Assembly (NCBI GenBank): GCA_003260075.1 | Contig: QLIY01000007.1 | Span: forward strand, 62,001 to 126,000 | Origin: Phallusia mammillata | Taxonomy: Eukaryota > Chordata > Ascidiacea > Phlebobranchia > Ascidiidae | Reading direction: 5' to 3' | Length of the DNA stretch: 64,000 bases | In this document: in pieces, positions 1-12,008 of the stretch | How the letters are laid out: each line of letters opens with the position of its first letter | How positions within the stretch are numbered: position 1 is the first letter of the stretch | Translations under genes and position numbers: made by a program | Notes under the pieces: generated by a model | Databases searched by the model: none | What the model saw: the letters and a program-made list of their open reading frames with translations, nothing else | Told to the model about the DNA's origin: nothing

Positions 1-159
1 AAGATAACCAGCTTCGTGCGTTTGACTGTCACGAACGATGTGAAAATTGCCTTTAGTTGCCCTGCCCAAAAATTTGTGAAGTTTATGCCGATGGCATAAT
101 TTTCGAGAACTAAAAGCGTAGTTACTTCGTTTGGCTATGTAAACATTTATAAATATACG

Positions 160-245
160 GTTTTTATGGTGTAGCTGCAGCGCGTTCAGCCATTTGGTCT
201 CCACTGTTCGCTCCACAACGTTTTAACATTGCACAGTTATTGCAC
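160..245. repeat. Dispersed repeat also found at 48343-48430
   Basis: Both copies have GTAGCTGCAGCGCGTT, then CATAACGTTTTAACATTGC or the variant CACAACGTTTTAACATTGC. Confidence 0.55.
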
Positions 246-360
246 AGTAAATTAGGGTTTTAGTACCATTGTGTCTCTATGTTTTTTTTTCACCAAGCAA
301 AATAAACTCATCTCATCTCATCATCTTAAATAAACCAAGTTTTAGTCAGTTAAAGTTATT

Positions 361-613
361 GTATAAAAACAGTAATTTGTTTTTATCAACCATGAAAGAA
401 GATTTTCGGCATTTAATCTAGTTTTGTTTCTCACAACCAATGAAAAAAATCCCACATGATTTCTATTCACGAAATAAAGACGCCCCCCCCCCGTATAAAA
501 ACAGTAATTTGTTTTTATCAACCATGAAAGAAGATTTTCGTCATTTAATCTAGTTTTGTTTCTCACAACCAATTAAAAAAATCCCACATGATTTCTATTC
601 ACGAAATAAAGAC
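361..613. other. Allele-overlap join: 121-bp repeat around a C run
   Basis: 361-481 and 493-613 are near identical, separated by ten C (483-492). Confidence 0.75.
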
Positions 614-3600
614 TGCCTTGGTTTAAGCAAAGCTGTTGTTTACAACGTTGACCACAATTACTACAGAAATTTAATAATTACTAGCTACAAAACGTTACTA
701 AACCACTTCAATGTAACAGCAGCTTCTTCCTTGGCGCAAATATACGAACAAAGCAACCGCGTTTTACAAAGGTAGATATCAAGGTTCAATTCCCTAAGGA
801 ACGTGACAAACGCTCCAGCTCACGTAACTCAAGGTGACACGGGTGCACAAAACGACGTAAACCTGTTTGTGACAGATCGCATTACAGTGTACGAAACATT
901 ACCCTGGATGCTGCCAAATCAATCATAAATGTTTCGGACATATTGACGCGATACGCGGGAGAAAGGCTTTGGAATCCCGGGCATGTGTTTTTGTTCAGCG
1001 CCGGGGGTGTAAAATGTGAATACAAGTTGCCCTACCCAACAATTTGTAAAGGTACTTCCGATGGTATAGTTTTCATGAGTCAAAAACGTAGTTAGGTCGT
1101 TGGATTGGCTAAGTATTTTCAAACGAAACCAACTGTCTTCAATAGCTAAAGAAACTTAAATAAATATTTATAGCAATAATTTGCAAGAAAAACACAATTT
1201 CCACGACAATATTTTAATTTCAAAAAACTAACAACTTCAGGCAAAAAAATACAAGACGCCGATATAAACCATTTCAACATCAATTTGTTGGCTATACCAA
1301 CATGGCGATAAACAAATAAAAAGTCATAACGTTATATAGTTCGAACTGGCTTGTATATTTAAAGTGTTAAACGTGATATCGAAATAAATAATTTCGTTTA
1401 TTTTTATGTTTTTGTATGGCTACTGAAATTTGTTTGACCAACTTTGCCTAAAGCTAGCATACCCCATTTCAAGTTCAAAAAAACGCAAAAATCTCACAAG
1501 TTTCTGAAGATGCCGTGCTGTAGCTCATTGCCTTCCAATCTTTACATTCTATACAGATACCACAATTCAACAAACGTGTATTCCTTGTTGACTGCCAATA
1601 TTGTAACGACAGAGGTTCTCACGCAATGCATTAGGACTGGAAAGTTTTTCAGATCTTTGATACCGATTCCTCCATAATTGCTCTCCTGTGTGTCTCTCGT
1701 GGCCTTGCTAAACGATTTCGGAACACTGGGTCCTCGATATGACAAAACCACGACAAACCTCGTCTTTCCCACGCATAAGGGACTTACTTTACCACAAGAC
1801 TACTGGTTTTCCTGTCTCTTGGGTCCCAAGCATGAGTGGATGGCCTCAGTAGACCGTCGCATATTCATATATCCTATATAGCGTTGAAACGCAAACGAGA
1901 TATTAAAGGCTTGCGACTAATGGACGACGCGCCGCTCGCCATGTTCTGTCGTGTATTACCTTCGGGTTTGGCACAGCTTAAAAGCAAAATAACAGAAGGA
2001 CAACAGGTCACCATGAAACCAGAAATCGAACCGTTATTTTCAGCTTTTTTCAGTGCTATTTGGCCGCAATGTTTGATGTCGTAAATGGAATCCCTATTAG
2101 ACTGGGTCGTGACCAAACAACCTTTACTCCATGGTCTCTTGCGAGACGCAGTGACTTGTTATTGAGCATCGCCAAAATACCTTAAGGACGGTCGCTTCAT
2201 TTGGCAACGCAAAAGAACACGGATTTTACCTAATTGACCCCGAAGGACTCATTTCTGCTGAAATTGCGGATTTGGCAAAGCTTCTAAAGGAAACTAGAAA
2301 ATGATAGCGTTGGTTTATTAAAACGGAAAAATCCAAAACGCCAAATTCGACTTAGCTTCATTATGAGTGATTGGCATAGCTTACAACAGTGGCTGGATAA
2401 AAGGACCCCAAAGACTCTTTCATTTATAACAGTGCTTTTACCGACAAATCAAGTCTTCTCAACACGAATTGTTTGTTTTTGTGGATGGTTAATTTAGGAT
2501 TTTAATTGCTGACTGCATGGTAAAAATAAAGAATCTAAAAGAAAGAAAGTTGCTTTACTTAAAGGTTCACATTTTTTACGAAAAACTTCCCAAAGTTTAT
2601 TTAATTCAGGGAATAAGGATCAGCAGTCTGATCTGTAACAATACAATTGGCCTTATAGCAGTGAATACACATTACGTAAACGCAGAAAAAGTTTATCGGA
2701 TGCGGTTATTGAAACAAAAAACCCTTGAAGCCGACGTCAATCAACAATTACTGTCACATTTCAAAACGTAATTGAGCAAAAAACATTACTTTTTTTGCCT
2801 TCCTAACTCCCAAGCGAATTACCGGTTTAACACAGTCATCGTTCTTACAGCAATAAAATGATCGAGATTAAATTAATTTGACGGAAATTTAAGGCCTCGG
2901 AAATGCGTCATTGCCCACTGGACGGACAGTTTATCATAACTGGACAATCCCTGCGGACAGCAAATGAGCTTCAATCTATTGGGTTTTGTCTTGTCTTGAA
3001 GCGCAATCAATCGATCTATTTGAATCGATTTAAACAGGCCTTACCAATAGCAGCACGCATTGGAATGAAATTACTATCGCATATACACAATGGGTTCATT
3101 ATGGTAATAATAAAATAGAAAGGTTTTTATAAAATGTGTTTTTCTTTACTTGAATTCTATTTGAACAATAAACTGATGACACTTTTTTCTCTTTTTTTCA
3201 TTGGGTTCTGCTTGAAGAATTAACCGTCGTTACTCCGATGAAGGCGAATTAAATACGACCTTAGAACGTCTGTACAAATAATGCATATGCCCGTAGAGCC
3301 TTATTTAGTTTGTACAGTATATCTGGCAGCAACAGTTTGTATGAACTCATATCACTGTTAATGTGATCTTGAGATTGAATGATCTAATACGTGAAGTCTT
3401 TCTGCGTTAAAATGTCATTTCATTGATGTGATAAAACGGTGCTTATGCAGAAATCGTCCTGAACCACGTGCGTTCAACACAGTGTGGTCTCATAAACGTG
3501 TTTTTTATGAAACGTCGTAAGCGCCCACCCCGGCGCCGACGCGATAAGGCGATTCCCCGAATGGTACCAAGAACAAACCCTGAGGGACTCCAAAACTGCT

Positions 3601-6147
3601 CAGTTTTAAGACGAACGCGGATATTGTGCGGAAGCTTGTGTCACTGAAGAGCGGGAAAACTCGTGTTGCCTGGAATTTCTTATATCAAATCTTCGCTGGT
3701 GGTTTCAATGAACCTTGCATATCGCAGCACAGTCGCGTGTCACCCTATCGCGAATTCTGGCAGCAAAATTTCCCTAGTGGATATTTTAACGTTCGTGTGA
3801 GTCGGCAAAATGATTGATTGTCGATGCCCTAATGAAATATACAACATTTCAGCAAGGAGAAGGAATTTCTTCATCTGCAACTGACTGATTCTGTTTAAAT
3901 GAAGGATTTTATAGTACATAGGTTTTTCCAGTTGAATAAATGTCAACATAGAGTGTCGGTTGAAGCCCCTGCTGTTGGTTACAAAGTTGGTTAGTTTTAA
4001 GTTTTCAATCCTGGTCTGTCTGTGTAGCAATGGAAAATTTTCGACACTATTGACCTTGCCACAAGGTCAACATGATATTCCGATGCTTCACTATGAAAAC
4101 GTAATAAGTTTATTATTGAACTATACGGAGTGATATATATAGGGGGTATATTTTCTATTTAACTTGCTGAATAAACCTTAAAACCAACGAAACCTATAGT
4201 ATTTTAGGTATATTTGGCCTTTTTGATGGCGGAGTCTAGTCATATTTACTTGTATTGTCACTTTATCACATTGTCATGTTTGATCAGTTACATAAAACAG
4301 CAAGGACGCCGAAGAAAACTTGGGTATCCAGTCAAATCTCCTATTATTCGTATAATGCTTGGGTTTTGTGACCTGGATGGTTGTTCTGTTCTGCGGTCTA
4401 TTACCTTGTTTAAATAAAATCAGCACGACATCTGCTCGTTATGACAAATCGACCGGTTGTAATTCGCTAATTACGTTGGACTGGGTTTGCGACACTGGTT
4501 GTTTCTCGGTAAGTTAATCCCCATAGGTCCACCTAATTCTCCATATTGATATTGCCGTCTGATGTTCACGAATAGTCAATGATTGAAAAACACCGCTCTG
4601 CAGTATAGGTCGTATTACATGCGGTAGACAGTCTAATTGTTTCAAAGCAAAACTAAAAGTATAGTAAATACCTTCAGTAATTCGTAGATTTATTGGTTTT
4701 TGAAAGCAATGTTTCACCGTACGCTATTGGTTGTTCGTGTCACGTGACCAAAGGGCCATTGCGCTATTATGGAAATGCAGTACAATTTTTTGGCTCGTGT
4801 TTTTGTTTTGGAAATACACAACATATTCAGTTTTATTTTGTGTTATTTTTATCCTAGGTGGGCGGGCAGCCTTTGAATGCGTTATGCTCACAATGAGTCC
4901 GTGGTCGAAATGTCGGTTTTTATTCAAGTCCGTTTAACCATTTTTGTTCTTATGGAGATGGTAACTTCAATTTACTTCACCCCTCAGATTTCACTGGGTT
5001 GAAGCAATGCCGCTTAATATCATCTTAAATCTTGCAATTGTTTTGTGACTTAGGCCAAATGGCACTAACCCTGTGTGTGTTGATCGTGAAAAACTTTCTT
5101 ATCCAATTGTGACACCTAGCGGATCTAAATGTAACACAAAATCTGACATCATTAGTTACGATCAATTTACACGAACATTAAACAGCATTTTATTAACGGG
5201 ACATTATGAAAAAAACAATTGTGAAAACTTTTTTTTACCAAAGTGGAGTTTGACAGTCATTGGACACAAAGAATCAACCAATCATTTGTACAATAAATTT
5301 AAATGTAGCACTAAAAACAAAGCAAACATGCCTAAAGCAACGGGTTTGTTAATCTGGGGAGTCTTTAAAACCAACCACCTGTTCAGGCGCCAGAAGAAAG
5401 GATTCACACTAAATTTTAAGTCTACATAAATAGTTTACTTTGTACTAATATACAGACGCTACAATAGATGCAAGTGTTGTAAATGGTGACTGATTCGTTC
5501 ACTGTAAATTAGGATAGTAGTTAAACCACAGTCTTTACATGTAGAGACTATGGATAAACCACTTAAATGGAATTAAGGCAAACACATCGTATTGCAGAAA
5601 ACTTGCGGTCCGTAATTTTATGCTTGCAAAGCCTTACCTCACTCCAATCCAATGACCACCGTAATAAGTACATCTTATCGACCTTAGCCTTCAATAGCAT
5701 GTCAATGAAATGGTGTAATCGTAACATAAACCTTGGCCTAGTCATAATTAATTTTATTTAAAAAACGTATACCCCGTGTGTACTTTAACCATGCTTTAAC
5801 ATTGCCTATAGAAAAGCAATAATCCGGACCACGCAGACATTTTACAACATTACATCATTTACCGTAGAAAAGGAAAAGTTTTATATTCCAAAGACCGAAA
5901 GCAGTTACATCTCCTTTACATATTATGCGCTAAAGAAAAAGACTTAATAGGTGGAAAAATTGACTTCTTTTTAAGGCAGTATTTGTTGCTCAAATGTAAG
6001 ACGCACTAATGTGCAAAAAACTCTTTGTTTACTTATCTTTGTTGCAACATTTTGCATCATTGTTTTGGTTTTATTTGGCGAATCATAAAATATGTTTTCT
6101 CTTACAAGTAAACACAATGTATGAGTTATTGACAATGTTTATTACAA
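614..6147. other. Gene-poor stretch
   Basis: No convincing gene. At 1836-2313 short open stretches in shifting frames look protein-like (FCRVLPSGLAQLKSKI; GFYLIDPEGLISAEI) but are broken by stops and frame changes; this may be a decayed mobile-element protein of unknown family. An open frame of 118 codons at 5073-5429 has no recognisable motif. Confidence 0.3.
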
Positions 6148-6165
6148 ATATTTTGTTTCTTACAG
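6148..6165 (+). promoter_or_regulatory. Probable 3' splice site of a 5'-UTR intron upstream of OPA1
   Basis: A T-rich tract ends in TTTCTTACAG 70 nt before the OPA1 start codon. An intron confined to the 5' UTR would explain an otherwise intronless coding region. The matching donor was not identified. Confidence 0.35.
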
Positions 6166-6234
6166 TTCGTTCGTTTGCAACAATGTAATCAATTCAACAT
6201 TTGTACATATTTGGAATTTTAATGTAATCAAGTT

Positions 6235-9200
6235 ATGCGTTTTCCATCAAAATGCAACCAAACATCGTGGTTTCTGCTACGAAGAGTTGCGGTACCTGCT
6301 CAAAGACGCAGATGTCAGCCACATTTGTTGACTGTTGGACCTAAAAGACTGTTTTATAGCTCAGAACAAGCTGCAAGAAAACAGCTTTTAAAGCCTAATG
6401 GTCTGTTTAATCTATCAGAAAGGTTCTTCATTGGTGCAATTGGTAGATCTGTTGCCAGAAATGCTTTGAAAATTCGGTACTGGGTGATTGGTGGTGGGGT
6501 TAGCGGTGTAGCTTACACAAAAAACAAATACAGCGAGTGGTATGATGAACACATACCAGATATGTCATGGCTCAACACAGCATTCAAGGTCGGTGAAGAT
6601 GCAATGGGTCATTTAAAAGCTGTAACTTACAAACTTAAAGATATACATTTGCCCGATAAGAGTGCATTGCTTCAATATTTACCACAACGCAAAAAGAATG
6701 GCATTGAAGGTCATCCTATATCAGCTAATTCGATCTTACAAAATGAAGCCGGTTCTCCATTATACAAAGAGGTTTCTGGCAATAGTTCAACATCAAATGC
6801 ACAAACAACTAGTCAAAAGAAAAACGATGACCAGAAAAAGTTGGAGACCATGCAAAAAGAGATTGTTGACACTGAGTTGAAGTATCAAAAAATTGTTGAA
6901 AAACTTGAAAGGGAGAATCGCAATCTCCGAAAGTTACTGCTTACTAAAGATGACAAAGATATTTATCGAAGAAAAGTGAAAAAGTCACTAATTGACATGT
7001 ACTCCGAAGTGCTAGATGAACTTGCAGATTATGACATGAATTATAACACTCAGGATCATTTACCTCGTGTCGTTGTAGTTGGCGATCAAAGTGCAGGCAA
7101 GACAAGTGTTTTAGAGATGATTGCACAAGCGAGAATATTCCCACGTGGATCAGGTGAAATGATGACCCGTGCTCCTGTGAAAGTCACCTTGAGTGAGGGA
7201 CCCAATCATGTTGCCCAGTTTCGTGATAGCTCCCGTGAATTTGATCTCACTAAGGAATCTGAACTCAAAGCATTACGTCATGAAATTGAACTAAGAATGA
7301 AAACTAGCTGCAGTGGTAAAACTGTAAGCAATGAAACTATATCTCTCAGTGTTAAAGGACCTGGGTTACAAAGAATGGTGCTTGTTGATTTGCCTGGTAT
7401 GATAAGCACAGTCACAAGTGGCATGGCACCTAACCCCCCCCCCCTGATAGCTCCCGTGAATTTGATCTCACTAAGGAATCTGAACTCAAAGCTTTACGTC
7501 ATGAAATTGAACTAAGAATGAAAACTAGCTGCAGTGGAAAAACTGTAAGCAATGAAACTATATCTCTCAGTGTTAAAGGGCCTGGATTACAAAGGATGGT
7601 GCTTGTTGATTTGCCTGGTATGATTAGCACAGTCACAAGTGGTATGGCACCTAATACCAAAGATGCTATCTGCAACATGAGTAAGTACTACATGGAGAAC
7701 CCTAATGCGATTATTCTTTGCATACAAGATGGTTCAGTTGATGCAGAGAGAAGTATAGTCACTGATTTAGTCAGCCAAATGGATCCAGCAGGCAAAAGGA
7801 CTATTTTTGTGCTCACCAAAGTTGATCTTGCTGAAAAGAATATTAGTAACCCAAGTCGGATTCAAGAAATACTAGATGGGAAGTTATTTCCAATGAAGGC
7901 ACTAGGGTATTTTGCAGTGGTCACTGGCCAAGGAAGTGCCAACAGTAGCATCTCTGACATTAAAGAATATGAAGAAGAATTTTTCTCAACATCAAAGATT
8001 TTTAAGTCTGGTCTGCTTAAAGCAAGCCAACTCACAACCGCTAATCTGAGCTATGCTGTATCAAATTGCTTTTGGAAAATGGTTAGTGAGTCTGTCGAGC
8101 AACAGGCTGATGCATTCAAGGCAACACGGTTTAACCTGGAAACAGAGTGGAAAAACAACTTTCCAAGAGTGAGAGAGTTGGACAGAAATGAGCTCTTCGA
8201 AAAAGCAAAAAATGAAATTCTTGATGAAATGCTTTCACTGGTGAATATCCCAGCACAAAATTGGGAACTGACCCTGCAAAACAAAATGTGGGATCGTGTT
8301 TCATCTCATGTAATAGAAAATATCTACTTACCTGCTGCACAATCTGGTGACCCTGGTTCATTCAACACAACAGTTGATATTAAACTGAAGCAATGGGCAG
8401 ATAAGCCTTTGCCTAAAGTCTCAATTGAAGTGGCTAAAAATACTTTGCTTGGGGAATTTAGCAAAGTTTTGGACCAGAGCACACATGATGCAGAGGAAAG
8501 GCATCAAGGTAACTCTGAGTCCATTTTTGGCAAGCTGAAAATTGCAGTAAGAGAGGAAGCTGTGAATAGACATTCATGGAACGAGGGTTTTGTCGATACA
8601 CTACGAGTGGTTCAACTTAATGCACTGGAAGACAGGTCAATTTCAGATAAGATGCAATGGGAAAGTGCAATACATTTCATCGAGGAAAATCTAGGCGGTT
8701 TACTGAGAAAAACAGAGGCATCTGTTCAAGACTTGGTTGGCCATGGCTGGTGGCACAGATGGACGCACTGGACAAGTAGAACCTGGGACCAGCACCAGCG
8801 CAATGAGATCAAAAACCAGTTGCAGAACCTGTTTCATGCACAAAGGGATCACGGACCCTATTTGGCAAATGATGAAATTACTACTATTCCCCCCCCCCAG
8901 CAAAAAATGAAATTCTTGATGAAATGCTTTCACTGGTGAATATCCCTGCCCAAAACTGGGAACTGACCTTGCAAAACAAAATGTGGGATCGTGTTTCATC
9001 TCATGTAATTGAAAATATCTACTTGCCTGCTGCACAATCTGGTGACCCTGGTTCATTCAACACAACTGTTGATATCAAACTGAAGCAATGGGCTGATAAG
9101 CCTTTACCTAAAGTCTCGCCCCCCCCCCAAGTAGAACCTGGGACCAGCACCAGCGCAATGAGATCAAAAACCAGTTACAAAACCTGTTTCATGCACAAAG

Positions 9201-9767
9201 GGATCACGGACCCTATTTGGCCAACGATGAAATTACTACTATCCGCAAAAACCTGGAAACCAAAGGTATAGAGGTGGCAATTGAAATGATTACAGACACA
9301 TGGAATTTGATGTATAGGATGCATTTTCTCAACGATGCCTTGGCAAGGTGTGCAAGCTGCAGACGTGAGTTCTACAGGCATCATGCTTCTGCTATGTCAC
9401 AGGTACACGCTGATGATGAAGGAGAAACAATAGATTGCAGCGATGTAGTTCTTTTCTGGCGAATTCAGCGTATGTTGGCGATAACAAGTAATGCTCTGCG
9501 ACAGCAAGTAATGAACACTGAAGCACACAGACTAGAGAATGAAGTTAAAGAGGTACTAGAGGACCCCCCCCCCCAGTAATGAACACTGAAGCACACAGAC
9601 TAGAGAATGAAGTTAAAGAGGTTTTGGAGGATTTCGGCCAAGACCGTGAATGCAAAGAGACATTGCTCACCGGAAGAAGAGTGGAATTGGCTGAGGAGCT
9701 AAAACGTGTTAGGGACATTCAGCAAAAACTTGAAGAGTTTGTTGAAGCACTAAGAAAAGAGAGATGA
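6235..9767 (+). CDS. OPA1: OPA1-like mitochondrial inner-membrane dynamin GTPase, intronless, interrupted by allele-overlap insertions
   Basis: Dynamin-family GTPase that fuses mitochondrial inner membranes and shapes cristae. The Arg-rich, acid-poor N-terminus fits a mitochondrial targeting peptide. A hydrophobic segment near residues 82-97 ([14 protein letters not shown]) fits the membrane anchor. A coiled-coil-like stretch lies at about 205-240. The GTPase domain shows the P-loop GDQSAGKTS, the DLPG motif and the TKVD motif, followed by middle and GED-like C-terminal helices. The frame is broken at C runs 7434-7444, 8889-8898, 9119-9128 and 9564-9574, each followed by a repeat of earlier sequence. 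Removing the repeated stretches (offsets 221, 355 and 68 nt) gives one open frame of 962 codons plus stop, close to the 960 residues of human OPA1. The start at 6235 lies after a likely 5'-UTR acceptor ending at 6165. No intron is seen in the coding region, whereas most animal OPA1 genes have many. The family call is firm; the intact allele is inferred. Confidence 0.95.
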
Positions 9768-10353
9768 TTTTTTTGCCTTTAAATGAATTATATTCTTCAC
9801 TTTCAAGTTATCTGCTTTGTTGTATTGTTGTGCTGCATGTAAACATTTTATTTAAGAGATGAATTCAGTGATTATTAGGTGTTGCTGTGTATAATGAATT
9901 TGGGGGACAACCGTATGCATTTGAAATAGGCGTTTAGAGATATGTTTTTTTGTTTGATAAAACAACAAAACAAAATGATGAAATATTACAGTGTTATGTG
10001 TCCAATCAGTTAATAGAACAAATGCTGTTTTGTTGACATTAAACTAACAACCCTATTGTTTCTGGGCCTTACAAAACATGTGACGCTATAATACAGCCTA
10101 CAGCGTCGATTTGTGCATGTGACAGTTTGCGATAATCGGTGAAGAATTTATTGATTTTGCGAAAGCAAATTTATGTACTGATAACCTATTGTTCAATACA
10201 CATTACTAAGAAATATGTTTCACCGAGTTGTGTTAGTTTAAGCCTTTAAGGCAACAAAGTCAGATAATTTATGGGAATATAACTTCTTTGTATCGACGCT
10301 GTAAAACATTTTTGAGAGATTTCATTTCCACCAACTCCAGCAATAACAAATGC

Positions 10354-10355
<2 letters not shown>
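9768..10355. other. Probable OPA1 3' UTR and spacer
   Basis: AT-rich sequence with no open frame of note. It presumably includes the OPA1 3' UTR; no canonical AATAAA was found close to the stop. Confidence 0.35.

Positions 10356-10421
<66 letters not shown>
10356..10421. other. 66-base C run
   Basis: A pure C tract with no repeat of flanking sequence seen on either side. Probably gap filler of an estimated size. Confidence 0.6.
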
Positions 10422-10660
10422 TTAAATATAGATACCACGTACCCCGGGCTGTACAACAATTTACCAGGAGCAGCTTTTAAGGCAAGGTTATTACACCCTT
10501 CACAACCTTCAAACTTGTGTATTTGTGGTTAATTGGTGTTGACTTTTAACACATGGAGAGGTGCAATTTATGTTGAACTACCGCCTTTCGACTCGATTCG
10601 TGCAAACGTTGCAGCAAAGAAATAAGCTTTGTTTTTAGACATGATGTATCAACAAATAAG

Positions 10661-10731
10661 CAGTTTTATTATAAACAGCCGGCGTTTCGACGTCCCATAC
10701 AAGACGCCTTCGGGACTGGTGTACTTTCTTG
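10661..10731 (-). mobile_element. Decayed relative of the 22.1-kb hammerhead element
   Basis: The minus strand keeps the stem-II hairpin (GGCGTC with GACGTC) and GAAACG plus the trailing CTGTTTATAATAAAACTGC. The CTGATGA core has become GTCCCGA, so it cannot be active. Confidence 0.5.
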
Positions 10732-10767
10732 ACCAAACGCAATAACTTACTAACCCTTCGCTTAGAC

Positions 10768-11117
10768 CAGTGGTTCTTAACCTTGTTTCTGTTGTTATCC
10801 ACAAAAAGCGTTGATGGATATCAATTACCCCTTTTTAGAAAAACATCACTTAATATAGCTTGCAATCCAAATAAACCCACAGAAAAACAAAGTCATTATT
10901 TATTGTACATTCAAAGGTTCATTTAAAATGCGGTTAATGGGAAGGTTGATACTGCTTTTTAGCTNATTGCAGCCACGTTAGATTGCAAATGTGTGATGAA
11001 CACAATCAACACATGCTGGTAGTTAAACTTCCTGTGTGTGTGCGTGTGTAAAGGGGTCGCGTGGTGTTAGAAAATCTCTAAAGGGGGTCGCATAGTAAAG
11101 AAGGTTGAGAACCACTG
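10768..11117. mobile_element. Non-autonomous hAT-type element with intact 8-bp target duplication
   Basis: The terminal inverted repeats are CAGTGGTTCTTAACC and GGTTGAGAACCACTG. They are flanked on both sides by GCTTAGAC (10760-10767 and 11118-11125), the 8-bp target duplication typical of hAT transposons. No transposase frame lies inside. A G/T-rich microsatellite (GTGTGTGTGCGTGTGT) lies near 11035, and one undetermined base is at 10965. The right end appears again after the C run 11161-11171 as a probable second allele. Confidence 0.85.
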
Positions 11118-11118
11118 G

Positions 11119-11258
11119 CTTAGACGAAACCTAGCGATCTTCACATAAAATGAACCACGTCCCCCCCCCCCAAATTACCCCTTTGGGGGTAATTACCCAC
11201 AGGTTAAGAACCACTGGCTTAAACGAAACCTAGCGATCTTCACATAAAATGAACCACG
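11119..11258. other. Allele-overlap join beside the hAT-type element
   Basis: 11119-11159 and 11217-11258 match. The eleven C (11161-11171) are followed by the right end of the hAT-type element again. Confidence 0.65.
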
Positions 11259-11508
11259 CCATAACCCGGATACGTCACACACATAATGACGTCATCAAAC
11301 AATTATACAGACGTCAAAAACCCCCAATTTGCGAAATATATTTCTTAGCGAGCCCAAACTTCATACATGACGTCATCATACCTTATTATGACGCCATACC
11401 AAAAATTACGCCAATCGCTCATCATTAACACGACTTTTTCTGATAAAACTTTTTTATAAAGTAACAATAATCTTCGAGTACTGTTGATTTAATTTTGATT
11501 AAGATCAA

Positions 11509-11798
11509 TCTATCGCTTGTCAACGAGCACAACCAATCAAGTTTATTGCAAAAAAACGAACAGAAGTTGCCGAGGCTGGATTCGAACCAACAACATTGCA
11601 AACACAAGAAGATCAAGCTGACTACTCGGTCATCTTATTGTACTTTCCCCCCCCCCCTCTATCGCTTGTCAACGAGCACAACCAATCAAGTTTATTGCAA
11701 AAAAAAACGAACAGAAGTTGCCGAGGCTGGATTCGAACCCAGAACATTGCAAACACAAGAAGATCAAGCTGACCACTCGGTCATCTTATTGTACTTTT
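11509..11798. other. Allele-overlap join: about 138-bp repeat containing a tRNA-like sequence
   Basis: 11509-11646 and 11658-11798 are near identical on either side of eleven C (11647-11657). Confidence 0.75.
11719..11784 (-). repeat. tRNA-like sequence (SINE head or tRNA pseudogene), two allelic copies
   Basis: On the minus strand GATGACCGAGTGGTCAGC resembles an A box and GGGTTCGAATCC is a perfect B box about 30 nt later. The acceptor ends do not pair, so it is not a working tRNA. The other copy is 11567-11634. Confidence 0.45.
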
Positions 11799-12008
11799 AT
11801 TGCACCAACGAAACCATTGCAATTTTCTTTTTATAACAACACATGATATACAATAAGATACAAAGCTCAAACAATTTTACACACCAAAGCAAAAGACATA
11901 TTTACAGAATTATACAACCGACTTCGTTTACTCAACAAACGTTTTGGCTGCACTAAAACATAACAAACGGCTAATGGCAAAGCGTTTTTCATGAACAAAC
12001 ATATATGT

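Larger units (their letters stand above)
51..1120. repeat. Two diverged copies of a dispersed repeat
   Basis: 51-140 and 1027-1115 share TTGCCCT.CCCAA.AATTTGT and CGATGG.ATA.TTTTC.. with many substitutions. They lie about 980 bp apart in the same direction. Confidence 0.5.

Noticed and set aside
8204..9117. Internal tandem duplication of the OPA1 middle domain
   Set aside because: Copies start and stop exactly at C runs and removing them restores the frame, so they are allelic contig overlaps.
11719..11784. Functional tRNA gene
   Set aside because: A and B boxes are good but the acceptor strands do not pair and the anticodon arm is not formed.
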